A DNA stretch of 64,000 nucleotides, taken from assembly GCF_949987515.2 (NCBI RefSeq), contig NC_082697.1, positions 20,591,730 to 20,655,729 on the forward strand, in the 5' to 3' direction. The stretch comes from Delphinus delphis (lineage: Eukaryota; Chordata; Mammalia; Artiodactyla; Delphinidae). The notes under the pieces are model-generated. The model was given only the letters and a program-made list of their open reading frames with translations. It searched no databases and had not been told where the DNA came from. Positions 46,590 through 58,069 of this stretch are shown here, in pieces; the stretch's first letter is position 1; every line of letters begins with the position of its first letter. The position numbers and the translations under genes were made by a program.

Positions 46590-46905
46590 ACATAGAGAGG
46601 CACAATTAGATGGAGATGAAATAGAATACTGAGAAATTACACGTGGCTAAATGATGTGCCTTGGTCAATGAAAGCTGAGTAGGTGTGACATGTGTTACTT
46701 CTGGGTGGAAGCATTTCGGAGCTGGTACTTGACTCTGGATGTCTCTTTTCTTGCTTTGTGTTGAGATGGCAGGATCCAAAGATGGTGCGCAGTGATTGTG
46801 TGCAACAGCAATTCCCCCCAACCTACACACATGCTGACATTCACTGAACGCACAACATAGGAAATAAACCTTGTGTTAAGCCTCTGAGATTTTTGATATT
46901 TGATG
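46590..46905 (+). repeat. Ancient LTR-type fragment, family uncertain
   Basis: 'gtgacatgtgttacttctgggtgg', 'gaaataaaccttgtgttaagcctctgag' resemble an old LTR or MER-type repeat end. Confidence 0.5.
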
Positions 46906-48600
46906 GATACACTGGCATTCCTGGAATAAAATCCATTTGGTCACCATATAGTATTTTTTTTAACGTGCTGGTAGATTCTGTTTGTAAATAATTTACTTGT
47001 GTTTACTTCACTGATATCTTTAAGTGAGATTGGGCTATGATTTTCTTTGTGTATGTGTGGAACAGGGGGCAGGGGGTGGTGGTAATCTATCGGATTTTGA
47101 TAACAATGTTATACTCACTACATAAAAAATAATTTAGATGGTTTCTTCTGTTTCCTGCGTTCTGAAAAAGTTTAAGGAACATTGGAAATATCTAGTCTTT
47201 AAAGGTTAATAGAATTCTGTGAACTTAATTGGAGTTTTCTTTCAGGGGGTAGCTCTGGGGTACATTTCTTTAGTTCATCTATGGAAATAGGTCTGTTTGG
47301 ACTTTATGTATCTCTATTAGGACCAATTACATTTTTCTAAAAAATTAACTATCTCACGTAGATTTTCAAATGTATTTGCTGAGACTTGTGCAAGGTAGTT
47401 ATACTTTTTTTCCTATTTTGATAATTGTTTCTTTTTTATTTTGTGTATTTGTGCTTTCTCTATTCTTTCTAGTAGTTTTAAAATTTTGTTGGTCTTTTCC
47501 TAGTAGGTTTTCTAGTAGTTCTTAAACTGTGTTGAATTTTTTAAAAAACTAACAGCTGATTTATTTTACCATTTTTGTTTTTAAATTATTCAGTTTCTTT
47601 TATCAACTTTCTGGTTTTATACATTCCTGTTAGAGTTGGATGCCATTTAATTTTTCTTTATTGTGTAAGTCATCTTGTCTTCTTTTTTCCTAGAGGCCAG
47701 AGGATTTCTTTTTTTACCAGCACTTAGAGTTTGACATAATAATTTTGCTAGGATTTTTCTTAGAGTTAACACTTCTGAGTCAGTTTTCCCAACCATTCAC
47801 ATGGTATGTCTTTACAGTATTTATATTCAGGGAGTTCTCCTTTCAGAGGGAGGAACGTTTTATTGAATTACCATTTTATTTATTTTAATTTATTTAATTA
47901 ATTTATTTATTTTTGACTGCATTGGGGCTTTGTTGCTGCACGTGGGCTTTTCTCTAGTTGCGGCGAGGAGGGGGCTGCTCTTCGTTGCGGTGCACGGACT
48001 TCTCATTGCGGTGGCTTCTCTTGTTGCAGAGCACAGGCTCTAGGCGCACAGGCTTCGGTAGCTGTGGCAGGCAGGCTCAGTAGTTGTGGCTCACGGGCTT
48101 AGGTGCTCCGCGACATGTGGGATCTTCCTGGACCAGGGATCGAACCTGTGTCCCCTGAATTGGCAGGTGGATTGTTAACCACTGCGCCACCAGGAAAGTC
48201 CCTGAATTACCATTTTAAATATTAATTTTGTTCCACTGTTTTTCTTCAATACAGGTCAATATAGTTGAATTTTCTTCTTCGACTATATTCAGTTTGATTT
48301 GATTTCCATTGCCTCTTTTCCTTACCTATAACTTTCTCTAATTTTCTTTTTTTCCTTTCTTTTCAGTTGGATATCTTCACCCTTGTGCATCTTGAATTTA
48401 GGTTTATGAGATAATTTTTCCTTTTTATTCAGTTTCTTTGCTGAGTCCTTCCAGTTCCCGTTTCACATCTACCTCTGCTCAAAGTTTTTCATTTGCTTTG
48501 TGACTTCATTTGCATTGGATTGTCCAATTTTTCTTTTAAGATTTTTTTTTGATGTGGACCATTTTTAAAGTCTTTATTGAATTTATTACAATATTGCCTC
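46906..48600 (-). mobile_element. L1 ORF2-like remnant interrupted by a SINE
   Basis: 'ggcattcctggaataaaatcc', 'tttgttggtcttttcctag' and 'aacagctgatttattttaccatttttg' are reverse L1 ORF2 words. It is broken by many changes and encodes nothing intact. Confidence 0.75.
47879..48202 (-). mobile_element. CHR-1-like SINE, long form
   Basis: Reverse: A/T tail, 'cattgcggtggcttctcttgttgc', 'aaccactgcgccaccagg'. Perfect 15-bp duplication tgaattaccatttta at 47864-47878 and 48203-48217. Confidence 0.95.
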
Positions 48601-48610
48601 TTTTCTATGT

Positions 48611-48726
48611 TTTGGTTTTTTTGGCCGTGAGGCATGTGGGATCTTAGCTCCCTGACCAGGGATCAAACCCACACCCCCTGCATTGGGAGGCAAAGCCTTA
48701 ACCACTGAACCGCCAAGGAATTCCCT
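48611..48726 (-). mobile_element. CHR-type SINE, short form
   Basis: 'ggccgtgaggcatgtgggatcttagctcc', 'ccctgaccagggatcaaaccc' and 'accgccaaggaattccc' in reverse order. Confidence 0.9.
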
Positions 48727-48739
48727 GGCTTGTCTAACT

Positions 48740-49350
48740 TTAATTCATGCTGGAATGCTGCATTACAGTTTTCTTTTGCCTGTAGTGGCTATTTCTTTTT
48801 TTTTTCTTTTTTGGTTCTATCTGCTAAAAAGTTTTGGTCTTTTCTTACTGTGTCGCCACAAGAGTGCCGCAGTTTTATTAATGTTCATATCTGGGCATAC
48901 GTTAAATTTACTTAAATGGCTATTAGCAGGAGGATGCGGACACGGAGCGGGGCAGGGAGAGGGTCTGGGTTTCCTCGAGGGCTCCCCCTTCTGGTGCTAT
49001 AGGGAGAGACAAATTCTTTACTATTTGGCACCTTTTTGTGGTCAGGCTTCCTCTGTTCCAAACTTGCTTTATTCAGTCTCGAATTACCAGCCCCTTCTGT
49101 GCTTCCCTTCACACCACCTCTGGCTTCCACGGTGCCTCCCTCACCCCCAGAAGGGGTGCCTTTACAAGACTGTCTGCTCTGGTCAAGTCCCTCCCTTTCT
49201 TCTCCATCATTGCCAGTGCTTACCGGGAAATAAACCTTTGTTGTTATCCAGATTCTGATATGGTTAGGACTCCTCCCTCTTATGGGTAACTTATTTGCTT
49301 CTTTATGGCTTAACAACTTCCCATCCCTACTCAGATTCATTCCCAGACTC
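48740..49350. other. Unassigned, possible worn L1
   Basis: A plus frame of 191 codons starts inside the SINE and runs to 49258 without recognisable domains; treated as chance. Confidence 0.35.
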
Positions 49351-49354
49351 AACC

Positions 49355-49790
49355 TGGCCATCTCTGTTAGTCTCCCAGGGAGGCCATAACAAATTATCAC
49401 AAGCTTGGTACCTAAAACAAGAGACTTATTCTGGATACCAGATCAGGTGTCATCGGGCCACACTCTATGAAGGCTCTAGGGAGGAAGACATCCTCACCTC
49501 TCCCAGCTTCTAGTAGCTCCTGGTATTGACTTGTGATGGCGTAACTCCCATCTCTGCCTCTGTCTTCACATGGCCTTTGTCCCTTTGTTGTCAAATCTCC
49601 CTCTCCTTCCTCTTATAAGGACACCATTCATTGGATCTGGGGCCCACCCTATATCCAGGATATCATTATCAAGATCCTTAACTTAATTACATTTGCGAAG
49701 AGTCTATTTCCAAATAAGCTCACATTCACAGGCTTAGGGCCTGGACATATCATTTGGGGGAAGAGGGGACACAATTCAAACCACTACATA
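49355..49790 (-). mobile_element. MLT1-like MaLR LTR
   Basis: Reverse: 'gaggccataacaaattatcac', 'cctcttataaggacaccattc', 'ggcccaccctatatccagg', 'ggggacacaattcaaaccac'. Solo LTR. Confidence 0.85.
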
Positions 49791-50740
49791 CACCACCCTG
49801 ACTTTCCCTATAGCACAGACTCATCTTGAACTCATGGTGACTTTGGTCAATGAAAATGTGGGAGATGTCTCCTGAGTCATCAGGACAATTGGATTCCACG
49901 GGGCTCCCTGGGCCCGAAAGGAAAAGGAGCAGATGGGCAAGGGGCAGAGAGACGAGTGCCTGGGCCACGGTGGGTGCTCAGAAACAGAAGCTGAATTGGA
50001 GAATAGAGGACTTTATGGAAGGAAGGGACCAGAAAGGGCAACAACAGAGTCTGTGTGACTTCCCAGGGCTCAGCTGTCTTAGTCAAGTTCTGACGCTCAC
50101 CTGGCCGCCCTGACCTTGGCTTCTCTCCAAGGTGAGGATCCTAGCCACCAAGCAGAGAAGTGACAAGAGGACAGAGGTTTGCTGGGCAAGGGGAAATCCT
50201 GGGGCTGCCCTGGTTGCCAACGGCTGCAGGAGGCTGAATGAGGAGAAGCAATGGAAAGAATGAAGTGGGGGGAAGGGGAAGGCTCGAGTCCCAGAAATCC
50301 CCAAGTTACCAGAATGCACTTGAGGGAATTATTTGCCTGTTTTTCCTATTGGGTTTTATCCAGCGGCCTCTGCATATGCCTGCTTCTATAGGAAAGATCC
50401 ACAGGGTTTTGAGGGCCAGAGGGGCCAGCAGAGGCCAGAGGGAGAAGAGGAGGTAAACCTGTTGCTGGAGGATGAAAGGATGTGGCTTCCAGCTCAGGGT
50501 CCTCCCTTCCTCCTGAGCACAGCCATTCCGAAGACCATCAACCCCCATCCCAGCATTTCAGTGAGCCCAGCCCTTGGGAGGGCCCTAGGGAGAGGCAAGG
50601 AGTCCAGATACAGCTGCCTAGCCTAACTCCTCCTTTGCTCTGCCAAGGTACTGGACTTAGCCCGGAGGCTCCAAGTACCAGACCCACCCCATTCCTGGAT
50701 CTCATCTTCATCACAGCTCCTAAATAATGATCTCCCCAAA
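49791..50740. other. Unassigned single-copy sequence
   Basis: GC-moderate, purine-rich on the plus strand around 49900-50460, with overlapping open frames but no known protein. Confidence 0.4.
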
Positions 50741-50744
50741 GCCA

Positions 50745-51620
50745 GGCACTTTGTCAATTTCACTTTATGACTCTGTCGATTTGTGCTTTATACACTTTGA
50801 GGCTATTTTATCAGGGGCATAGAGGTTAGCTTCAGGCTCGTTCTGTCTTTTTGTGAATTGTTTATTACTAAGTAAAGTTTCTCTTTCTAATACTTTTTGC
50901 TCTAAAGGCTATTTTCCTGACGTTACTATTGCTATAGCAGGTAAGTTGCTCAGTGTTCATTTGCCTGGTTTACCTTCCATCCCTTTACCTTTATCTTTGT
51001 ATCATGTTTTCAAAGCATCTTTTGCAAACAGCTTACAATCATATGTGTATTTTAAAACCAATCTATTTCTTTTGTTTCTCTTTTGATAGGCCCATTTACT
51101 TTATGATTAATACTTGAACTCATTTATACCATTTTACTTTGTACTTTTTATCAACTAGGCTACCTCTTCTCCCCACCCCACCCACTCCCAAACTTTCCTT
51201 CTACTACTGGACTTGGCCTTCCCTAATGTTTATATTTACATGCTCTATTTCTAGTCTCTCTGAGGTTACCCTTGCTGCATTAGTATTATTTATTCAGGGA
51301 GTTTATCCCAGGTTCCTCATTTCATGAGGGCCCAGGCTACGTATCTGGTCCCTGGTTAGGCATTTCAAAAGTTGTAGTGCCTACCTGCCCTTAGGGCTTA
51401 TTTCTAATAAGCCCTGAAACCTCAGGCTTGCCTCAGTGCCAACTTTTGGTTACCAATCTGGCTATGATTTTTTGTAGTCATTTCTGATTTCCAAGGTTTT
51501 CTGTGATATCTATGATTCCAAGCTCAGCATTACAACTTGTTAACTTCTACTTTATCCCCACTTTTTGCATAGCTTGTAGCAGGTGCAAGGGGGTCTTCCT
51601 GGGTGAGCTTAGTCTGCCAC
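50745..51620 (-). mobile_element. Worn L1 remnant (ORF2 region)
   Basis: 'actttttgctctaaaggctattttcc', 'tatgtgtattttaaaaccaatc' and neighbouring T-rich text follow reverse L1-type order. Confidence 0.55.
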
Positions 51621-51776
51621 TTTCCCGAAATCCTTAGGTGATTTCATTATCTCATTTAATCTTACTACAGGATAAAAGGAATTATTCCCATTTCCTAAAT
51701 GAGGGGGTAACTATCTGTCACACTGTTCTCTTTGTTTCATATTATTTTAAAAACTTTCCTCCTTAACAAATCCCCA

Positions 51777-52018
51777 CCGCAAAAAAAAAAAAAAAAAAAA
51801 AAAGGGCTTCCCTGGTGGCGCAGTGGTTGAGAGTCCGCCTGCCGATGCAGGGGACACGGGTTCGTGCCCCGATCTGGGAAGATCCCACGTGCCGCGGAGC
51901 GGCTGGGCCCGTGAGCCATGGCCGCTGAGCCTGCGCGTCTGGAGCCTGTGCTTCGGAACGGGAGAGGCCACAACAGTGAGAGGCCCGCGTACCGCAAAAA
52001 AACAAAAACAAAAACAAA
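51777..52018 (+). mobile_element. Compact CHR-2-like SINE with an extra 3'-end copy in front
   Basis: A full SINE (51804-51996) ends 'gcgtaccgc' plus (AAAAAC)n. Directly before it lies 'ccgc' and an A run of about 23, the same 3' end. One duplication pair, aacaaatcccca (51765-51776 / 52019-52030), flanks the whole unit. Confidence 0.93.
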
Positions 52019-52094
52019 AACAAATCCCCAATTAACAAGAAGTTAATGGGTTTTATTTTTATTTATTTTTAACCTACACTTTTAGTTAGAATAA

Positions 52095-52480
52095 TGCTAG
52101 CTCCCGTAATAGATTAGGCCAAAGTTCTCAGTGGCTTAACACAGTAAGTTTATTTCTCACGCACTGAAGAATCTGCAGGGTCTCTGCTCCAAGCAGTCAT
52201 TTAAGGATGCGGCTCCCTCCATCTTGTGGCCTCGTGCTCCTCTTGGGCCTTAGACAGCTCTCTATTCAGCCAGATGACAGGGAAAGAGAGGCTCTTGTGG
52301 GAGGTTCATGGAAGCCAGCCCTGGAAATGGTGTATATCTCTTCTGTCCATATCCTACTGGCCGTAAGTCAATGGCTACCTATTTGACTGCAAGGGAGGCT
52401 GGGAAATGTAGTGCAGCTGTGTGCCCAAAGGAAGGGGAAATGGCTTTAGTGAACAGCCAGTCTCTCTGCCTACATTTTGT
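52095..52480 (-). repeat. Ancient interspersed repeat, family uncertain
   Basis: 'ctcagtggcttaacacagtaag', 'ttctcacgcactgaagaatc', 'ggctccctccatcttgtggcc' resemble a common mammalian old repeat. Confidence 0.5.
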
Positions 52481-53164
52481 AATCCTCTGTTCTACCATTT
52501 TCTAATTATCTGGAAATGATTTAATTACAAAGTTCTGTAATGATAAACTTCATCTTATTCATTTAATCCCTTAGGTAGGCATGAAATCATCTTTGCATAT
52601 GGTATTTGTATGAATTCAGTTTCTCCATTTCTTGGTTTAGTGTTCTCTGCCTATATTTTAACTTATATTACTCTTAACTTCTATTTTCTTACCTTTTCAC
52701 CTTCTTTGTTGCTTTGGTAAAACTTTTTATTTCCAGAAATGCCAATGGAAGGCAGTGGGGGCAAAAGGAGGGACACCCTTACCACATCTTAGCTGGGGAG
52801 AGAGGCCCCTGATCACCCTAGGTGGCCACCCAACCTTCAGGGATGCTCTGACTCAAACCCAGAGCCGGGCTGACCCCCCATGCCAGACTCGCCCTCCCCT
52901 GGGCTATCTCCCCCTCCCACAACCCAGACAGAAGCCCGAAGCTGGGCTATGGGAATCTATTCCTTCACGGCTGCCCTCAGATCATTCAGCTACAGTCACA
53001 CCCACCTTCTCTCCACAAACAGTTCTGGCAGGGTCACAGGGAAGACTTGAGATGTCTCAATGAGTGAGGCTCCCCAGCTAAGGGGAAGCCCTCAGTGTGG
53101 ACCCCTGATTTGTTCCTCTCAACAGAGCGGACGAGCTAGTCTCAAATTGTCTTTGTTCACAGAT
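52481..53164. other. Unassigned sequence
   Basis: AT-rich to about 52740, then C-rich with a 102-codon frame (52755-53063) lacking recognisable features. Confidence 0.35.
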
Positions 53165-53330
53165 TTAGTCATTCATTTATTTACACAACCAGTTGGTCAT
53201 TCATTCAAAATCCTGTGAGCCCACAGCACCCTGCAGGCCCAGCACTGGGCTGTGGATACTCCAAGCTGAATGAAACCCTCCTCCTGCTCTTGGGGAACGC
53301 TTTACAGTCTACAGGAGACCATCTGGGGGC
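53165..53330 (+). repeat. Old mammal-wide repeat
   Basis: 'attcatttatttacacaacc', 'ggcccagcactgggctgtgg' and 'ctcttggggaacgctttacagtctac' preserve the order of the old repeat also seen at 19980. Confidence 0.55.
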
Positions 53331-55002
53331 AGAGAAAAGCTCTCGGTACAGTGATGAGTGCTGCTGGTGGTCTGCGTGAGGAAGGGCTGAGAGGCGTCAC
53401 AGAGGTCACGGCACGCTCAGTGTGAGGGCTTAGAGATAAAGCTGGAGAGCTCAAGGTCCAGCCTCACCGCAGCCCCAAACCTCCTCAGTGCCAGGCTACG
53501 GGCACCCCGACTAGGCCCGGCTTCACACTTATTGTTGGACTACGCTGTAGCCCAGCTTACCTGCCCACCCAGGGTCCTTCCTCACCAAGGCTAGACTTCC
53601 AGGGCAATCCTTCCACCTCATCACTGCTGTTCAGGCTGTTTAAAATGTTGACTATGGGAGAAAGACCCCTGTCTCCCCAGGCCTACGGCAGTCAGCACAA
53701 CTCCTCTCCCCAGAAACCTGATATGGAAACCTCTCCCAGGAGGCGGGCCTGCCTTCTTCGCATCTGTCCTTTCTCGGCAGCTCCCGTTTGCTCTCCCCAT
53801 CTCACCGGGCCTCAGGCCCAGCCGTGGACGGCCTGGGGCTCCCCAGCAGGGCCGTGGGGGGCCCTGAGTCAGCCTGGATCTCCCGCCACCACTGGCCCTT
53901 CCCGGTCTTCGGTTTTGAAGCCCCGAGAGCTGGAGATGCAGGTGACCGTCCTCGGTGAACTGCAGCAGCAGACTGGCTCTGAAGTGGCCTGCTCAGAGGG
54001 CTGGGCCAGACATCCCCTGGGATTTAAACGTACGGCTTCTGTGACAAGGACGCTAGCAGCTCTGGAGCCTTCTGGGCTCAAGCACTGGGTATGTTTGAGA
54101 GTTAAAATTCTCACCAAGCAATCTCTGTATAAGAGAGGGGTTATCTGTCTGTTTACGATGAGGCTGCAAAGGTCCAGGGAATGTGAGGTTGTGGCTAAAC
54201 TGAAAAGGCTCCACGGTTCACCTTTTCCAGTCTGTTTCTCTCTTCGGAAAGACCTGAAAAGTTAAGCAGCCAACACACTCACAGGAAGAGAAGTTTTAAA
54301 AACTGTAGGAAGGCCTCACATCGTGGAAAAGTTTCCAGCAAAGAAAGTACAAACAAGAGTCAGGCCACTAGCCCCACACCTGTCCATTCAGAAGTGAGCA
54401 CCGGGCAGGCCCTAACAGAGTGACTTCGTACTATCCGGTTCCCCTCTTTGGGTCCCCTTTTCCTTATTTCTAAGCAGAAATAGAAGAAGGAGGGAAATAT
54501 TTCTAGCCCCTAAGAGTTCGTGGTTGATTGTTCTTAGGATACAAATGTTACCTTTTTACCTGTATTTGAAAGAACTCCATCTGCTGGGCATTCACACAAT
54601 TTTGGAATAAATTTAGAAGACTATCTACACTGACAATATAAAATTTAAAGGATTTTTTTTTTAAAACAAGAAAGGCTTTAAAATGTGGTAAGAAGGAAGC
54701 CTGTGCAGACTGTACACCTCCGTCCCCCACCCTGTCTTCATTCACTGCTGCGGGAAGTGAAGGCTATGGCTCATCCGTGGCTCAGCAAAGGCAGCAGGCC
54801 ACCTAAAGTCCCTTCACCGCCAACGCCCCCAAAAGAACACAGGTGCAGAGGGTCACTCCCAGTGGCGCTAAACTGTTCTCCCCAGGAGAAATCCATCTTG
54901 CAGCCAAATGTTCCCAGCAGACTCGGGCTAGACACAGCTGGCAGAGTCACTGTCCTATCACACTGGCCGACGTGGCCCAAGGTCCCTGGAGGGGCCCATC
55001 TG
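53170..55002 (-). other. ACTR5: ACTR5 3' UTR and 3' flank, end not resolved
   Basis: This is mostly non-repetitive sequence directly after the ACTR5 stop. I see no AATAAA or ATTAAA on the minus strand between 53183 and 55002. The first canonical AATAAA is at 53177-53182, about 1.8 kb past the stop and inside an old repeat that covers about 53165-53330. Weaker variants such as GAAATAAGG (near 54471) could be used instead. A 206-codon plus-strand frame at 53645-54265 has no recognisable similarity and is treated as chance. Confidence 0.45.
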
Positions 55003-55260
55003 CTATGCCTGCTCGCCGGCCCCGCCTCCGCTGGCCCCCGAGCCCTTGCCGGATGCCTGGGCTTCTGTGGAGCGCGAAGCCTGCTTGGGCAGGCGGATGG
55101 GGACGTACACGTTGGAAGCACAGTGCTCCTTGAGGTAGCCTCCTCCCTTCTCTTCATATTCCTTCCTGGTGATCCAGACGTCCTCGTTGTCCAGGTGGTC
55201 CAAGGCCCAGTCGCGAGCACCATACCAGGCGTCCAGCACAGGGTTCGAGGCCAGCTGAAC
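55003..55260 (-). CDS. ACTR5: ACTR5 last coding exon with stop codon
   Basis: The exon opens with [20 protein letters not shown], continues with [20 protein letters not shown] and [14 protein letters not shown], and ends with a low-complexity Gly/Ser/Ala tail finishing GAGEQA and TAG at 55003-55005. [11 protein letters not shown] is the final actin-fold helix region (actin SILASLSTFQQMW area, altered in ARP5). The EYEEKGG and tail segments are ARP5-specific. The acceptor is CTCATGTTTCAG, directly following the phase-0 SSFQ end of the previous exon. It contributes 85 codons plus the stop. The opposite strand is also open here (55314 back to 54685), but that is only a shadow of GC-rich coding sequence. 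Confidence 0.97.
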   Translation of the reverse strand, partial: VQLASNPVLDAWYGARDWALDHLDNEDVWITRKEYEEKGGGYLKEHCASNVYVPIRLPKQASRSTEAQASGKGSGASGGGAGEQA

Positions 55261-56254
55261 CTGAAACATGAGCAGTCACTGGACGGGCGTCTCCCATCAG
55301 GGTCCGAGGACTGAATGTTCAGCAAGGCCAGCTACAGCCCCTACATTTTATCCCCAGAAATACACACGCAGGAGGGCCCCCTTTAATTCCAAGACGGGGC
55401 AGGACTACCTCTGCACCCTCCAAGGAGAGCTGAGTGAAATGCTCCAGACTCTTCAAGAAATCGCGCAAACACGCAGAGCCCACCAGACACGACCTCAGCG
55501 GGTACGTGGTTAGCAGCTACTCTACCAACGTCAGACCTGCCGCTCTGGGGGGGAGAGGGACCAGCTGCCCTGCCTCCTGCCCCATGCTGTAGACCACAAG
55601 CCGTCAGGTGGAGAGACCTGGAGGGAAGGCCTTCCTGGACCTGATCCCCTCTCTGCCAGCAGAGGGAAGCAGAGGCTGATGCGAGGTGGCTCTGGCCATG
55701 GGGGCAAAGGAGCCTCAGGGGAAATGAGAGCAGAGAGGCTGACCTGGGCCCTCCATGATGCTGCCAGCGCTCGGTTTCCACTGCTTATTAGAGGAGCAAG
55801 GCCGGGGTCACAGCCCTATGAGTGCCCCTCAACGAGGCTGAGCTGAGCACTGGGCGGACCGCGTTCCAGCTCAGGTCGGGCCTCCCCTCCTCTGGAGTCG
55901 CCTGTCTGACCTCCCACCTCCCTCTTCCCTGCCCCACCCCTAGAAGTCCCAGGATGGAATGGTGGTTTTGGAACTTTCTGAAGTAAAGGGCAGGTGGAAT
56001 CAGCACAGATGGAGGAGGATGAGGGTGAGACTTGCGAGAAGGGACCATCAACAAAATCAGGGTCACAAAAGCCCCGACCGCTCTGGCTTAGAAAGTGTCG
56101 GTGACAGAACGAGTGTAAGGCGCTCACTCTACTCCTTGCACCGGAGAAGTGCTCACTGTGATAAACCATGAGGACTACATGTTGAATCCTGTGGGTCCTT
56201 CTAGCGAATCGTGGAACCTGGAGTGTTCTTTGGGACCCTCAGCACAGCAGCTGA

Positions 56255-56430
56255 TGTCTGTTTATCACACGCAGGCTCTGTGCCGAGCACCTGACAGGCA
56301 AGGCGCGCTGAATGCTGGTAACAGGCACCAGGACGATCTCCTCCGTACTGCGGAGAAAACTGAGGCCTGGCAAAATTCAGTGACGGCGGGGCCGGAGTCA
56401 GGACCGAAGCCCAGAGACCACACCCTGAAC
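56255..56430 (-). repeat. MIR fragment in ACTR5 intron
   Basis: 'aggctctgtgccgagcacctgac', 'ctccgtactgcggagaaaactgaggc' follow reverse MIR. Confidence 0.7.
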
Positions 56431-56589
56431 GCACAACACATCGTGCGGCACAGGGGGCCACAGCCAAGCCCCCAGCAGGACACGGAAGCTCTGCACCACG
56501 TGTGCCCTGCACACTCCCCTCCCCCACCCCTCTTCACAGCCATGAGCCCCAGCCACACCCAGCTGCTCACCACTCAACAAGTTCCCGGC

Positions 56590-56885
56590 CCCTGAGCCCT
56601 TGCTCCTGCTAGGCCCTGTCCGGAGTGCTCTCTCCACCCCACAGCCCTCCACACTCTCTACCTGGCAAACACCTCCTCATCTTCAGAAGACTCACCTCCA
56701 AGAAGCCTTCCCTAGGTGCCTATGTCTGTATGCCCCTCACGCTGTGGGTTATCCCGGCCTATTCATCTGACTGCTGCCCCCTCGGACAGCAAGCTCCTTG
56801 GGGCCAGGGCATCTGGTGTCTAGGACATCTCAGCATCCCAAGGTGCCTGGTCCACAACAGGAGCTCAGACCATGTTTCTTGGTGA
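56590..56885 (+). mobile_element. L2 3' end in ACTR5 intron
   Basis: 'ccaagaagccttccctaggtgcc', 'cagcaagctccttggggccaggg', 'caaggtgcctggtccacaac' are L2 3'-end words. Confidence 0.75.
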
Positions 56886-57204
56886 TTGGGAATTTGGTAG
56901 ATAAAACTGTGGGGCAACCACACCATACAGTCATGTTTTTAAGTTTTTTAGAAGAATAATGACACGGGAGAAAATGCTCAGGACAGGTTAAGAAATTCAG
57001 GTTACAAAGCAGTATACACTCAAATGTGCAGAAAATATGTGAAAGAAAGAAAAATCTCCCCAGCCAGTCTCCTAGAGAATGCCTTATTCTCAATGTACAC
57101 TCTTTTGTACTCTCTGAACTTTTACTATATGCAGGCCTTCCTTTGTCAATTAAAACAAAGAAATACATAAAATACAATTTCCATTCTGCTTTAAAAATTA
57201 AACA

Positions 57205-57515
57205 CAGGGCTTCCCTGGTGGCTCAGTGGTTAAAAATCTGCCTGCCAATGCAGGGGACACGGTTTCGATCGCTGGTCCGGGAAGATCCCACATGCCGCGG
57301 AGCAACTAAGCCCATCGCCACAACTACTGAAGCCATGCGCCTAGAGCCCACGCTCCGCAACAAGAGAAGCCACTGCAGTGAAAAGTCCACTCACCGCAAC
57401 GAAGAGCAGCCCCCGCTCACCACAACTAGAGAAAGCCCACAAACAGCAACGAACCCAACACAGCCAAAATTAAATAAATAAATACATAAATAAAAGTAAA
57501 AAAAAAAAAAAAAAG
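57205..57515 (+). mobile_element. CHR-1-like SINE, long form, in ACTR5 intron
   Basis: Complete copy with AAATAAATA tail then poly(A). Perfect 11-bp duplication aaaattaaaca at 57194-57204 and 57516-57526. It ends about 180 bp before exon 8 on the intron side of its donor. Confidence 0.95.
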
Positions 57516-57691
57516 AAAATTAAACATACACTGAAGACCAGAAGGAAAGCCACAAACGTGTTAATAGTGGCTATCTCTGGATGATGGAATTATCAAGTAA
57601 TTTTTCTCATTTACACTTTACTACTTTTGTAACCAGAAAACAAATAATTAAGGCTATTTTCGAAACAGCTGGTTACACGGACAATTGGTAC

Positions 57692-57824
57692 CTGAAAGGA
57701 AGACTGAAAGGGTCTCATCTCCAACAGCTCCTTCTCAATTCTGACCTTCATCCCAGGATACATCATGTTCCCGCCAGTGAGGAAAACGTTCTGAACCAGC
57801 AACTCCTGAACATCCTTTGGGTAC
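57692..57824 (-). CDS. ACTR5: ACTR5 coding exon 8 (1 nt plus 44 codons)
   Basis: After completing the split Arg codon, the block reads [20 protein letters not shown] and continues [16 protein letters not shown] to RPFQSSFQ. The segment [12 protein letters not shown] is the ARP5 version of the actin loop that contacts adenosine and phosphate. Actin's two threonines are replaced by Asn-Met, consistent with ARP5 being an atypical nucleotide binder (family knowledge). The acceptor is TTTTGTCCCCAG and the donor CAG|GTACCA. The exon is 133 bp and ends in phase 0. It is flanked by a 1.06 kb intron upstream and a 2.43 kb intron downstream in gene orientation. Confidence 0.96.
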
Positions 57825-58069
57825 CTGGGGACAAAACGATTCCTCTGCTCTAGTCCCTCCAACTTGAATATTGGAAGAGAATCTGGATGTGGAAATGCAA
57901 GCTCTCAGTACAAAACAGATAATGTCTCTGCAAAAAGTTAAAAAAAAAGCCTTCCATTTTTCATTTGTGTCTTTACAGAATTCCAAATAGCTAGCCAAAA
58001 CCTTAATTCGAATGGTCAATCCATTTCCTTAGCATGATTAAAATATTACGCCCTTCTAACACATGTTTT

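Larger units (their letters stand above)
25600..53165. other. Inferred intergenic interval between PPP1R16B and ACTR5
   Basis: About 27 kb without any supported exon. It is dense in L1 fragments, MaLR LTRs, L2/MIR and lineage SINEs. Apparently single-copy stretches include 25870-27000, 44510-45800 and 49800-50740. No promoter-like CpG cluster occurs outside the 24-25.6 kb island. Confidence 0.6.

Noticed and set aside
48683..49258. 191-codon plus frame
   Set aside because: It begins inside a reverse SINE and runs through unassigned T-rich DNA with no domain.
54685..55314. 209-codon plus-strand open frame
   Set aside because: It lies opposite the ACTR5 last exon; the minus strand carries the conserved actin-related sequence, so this is a shadow frame.
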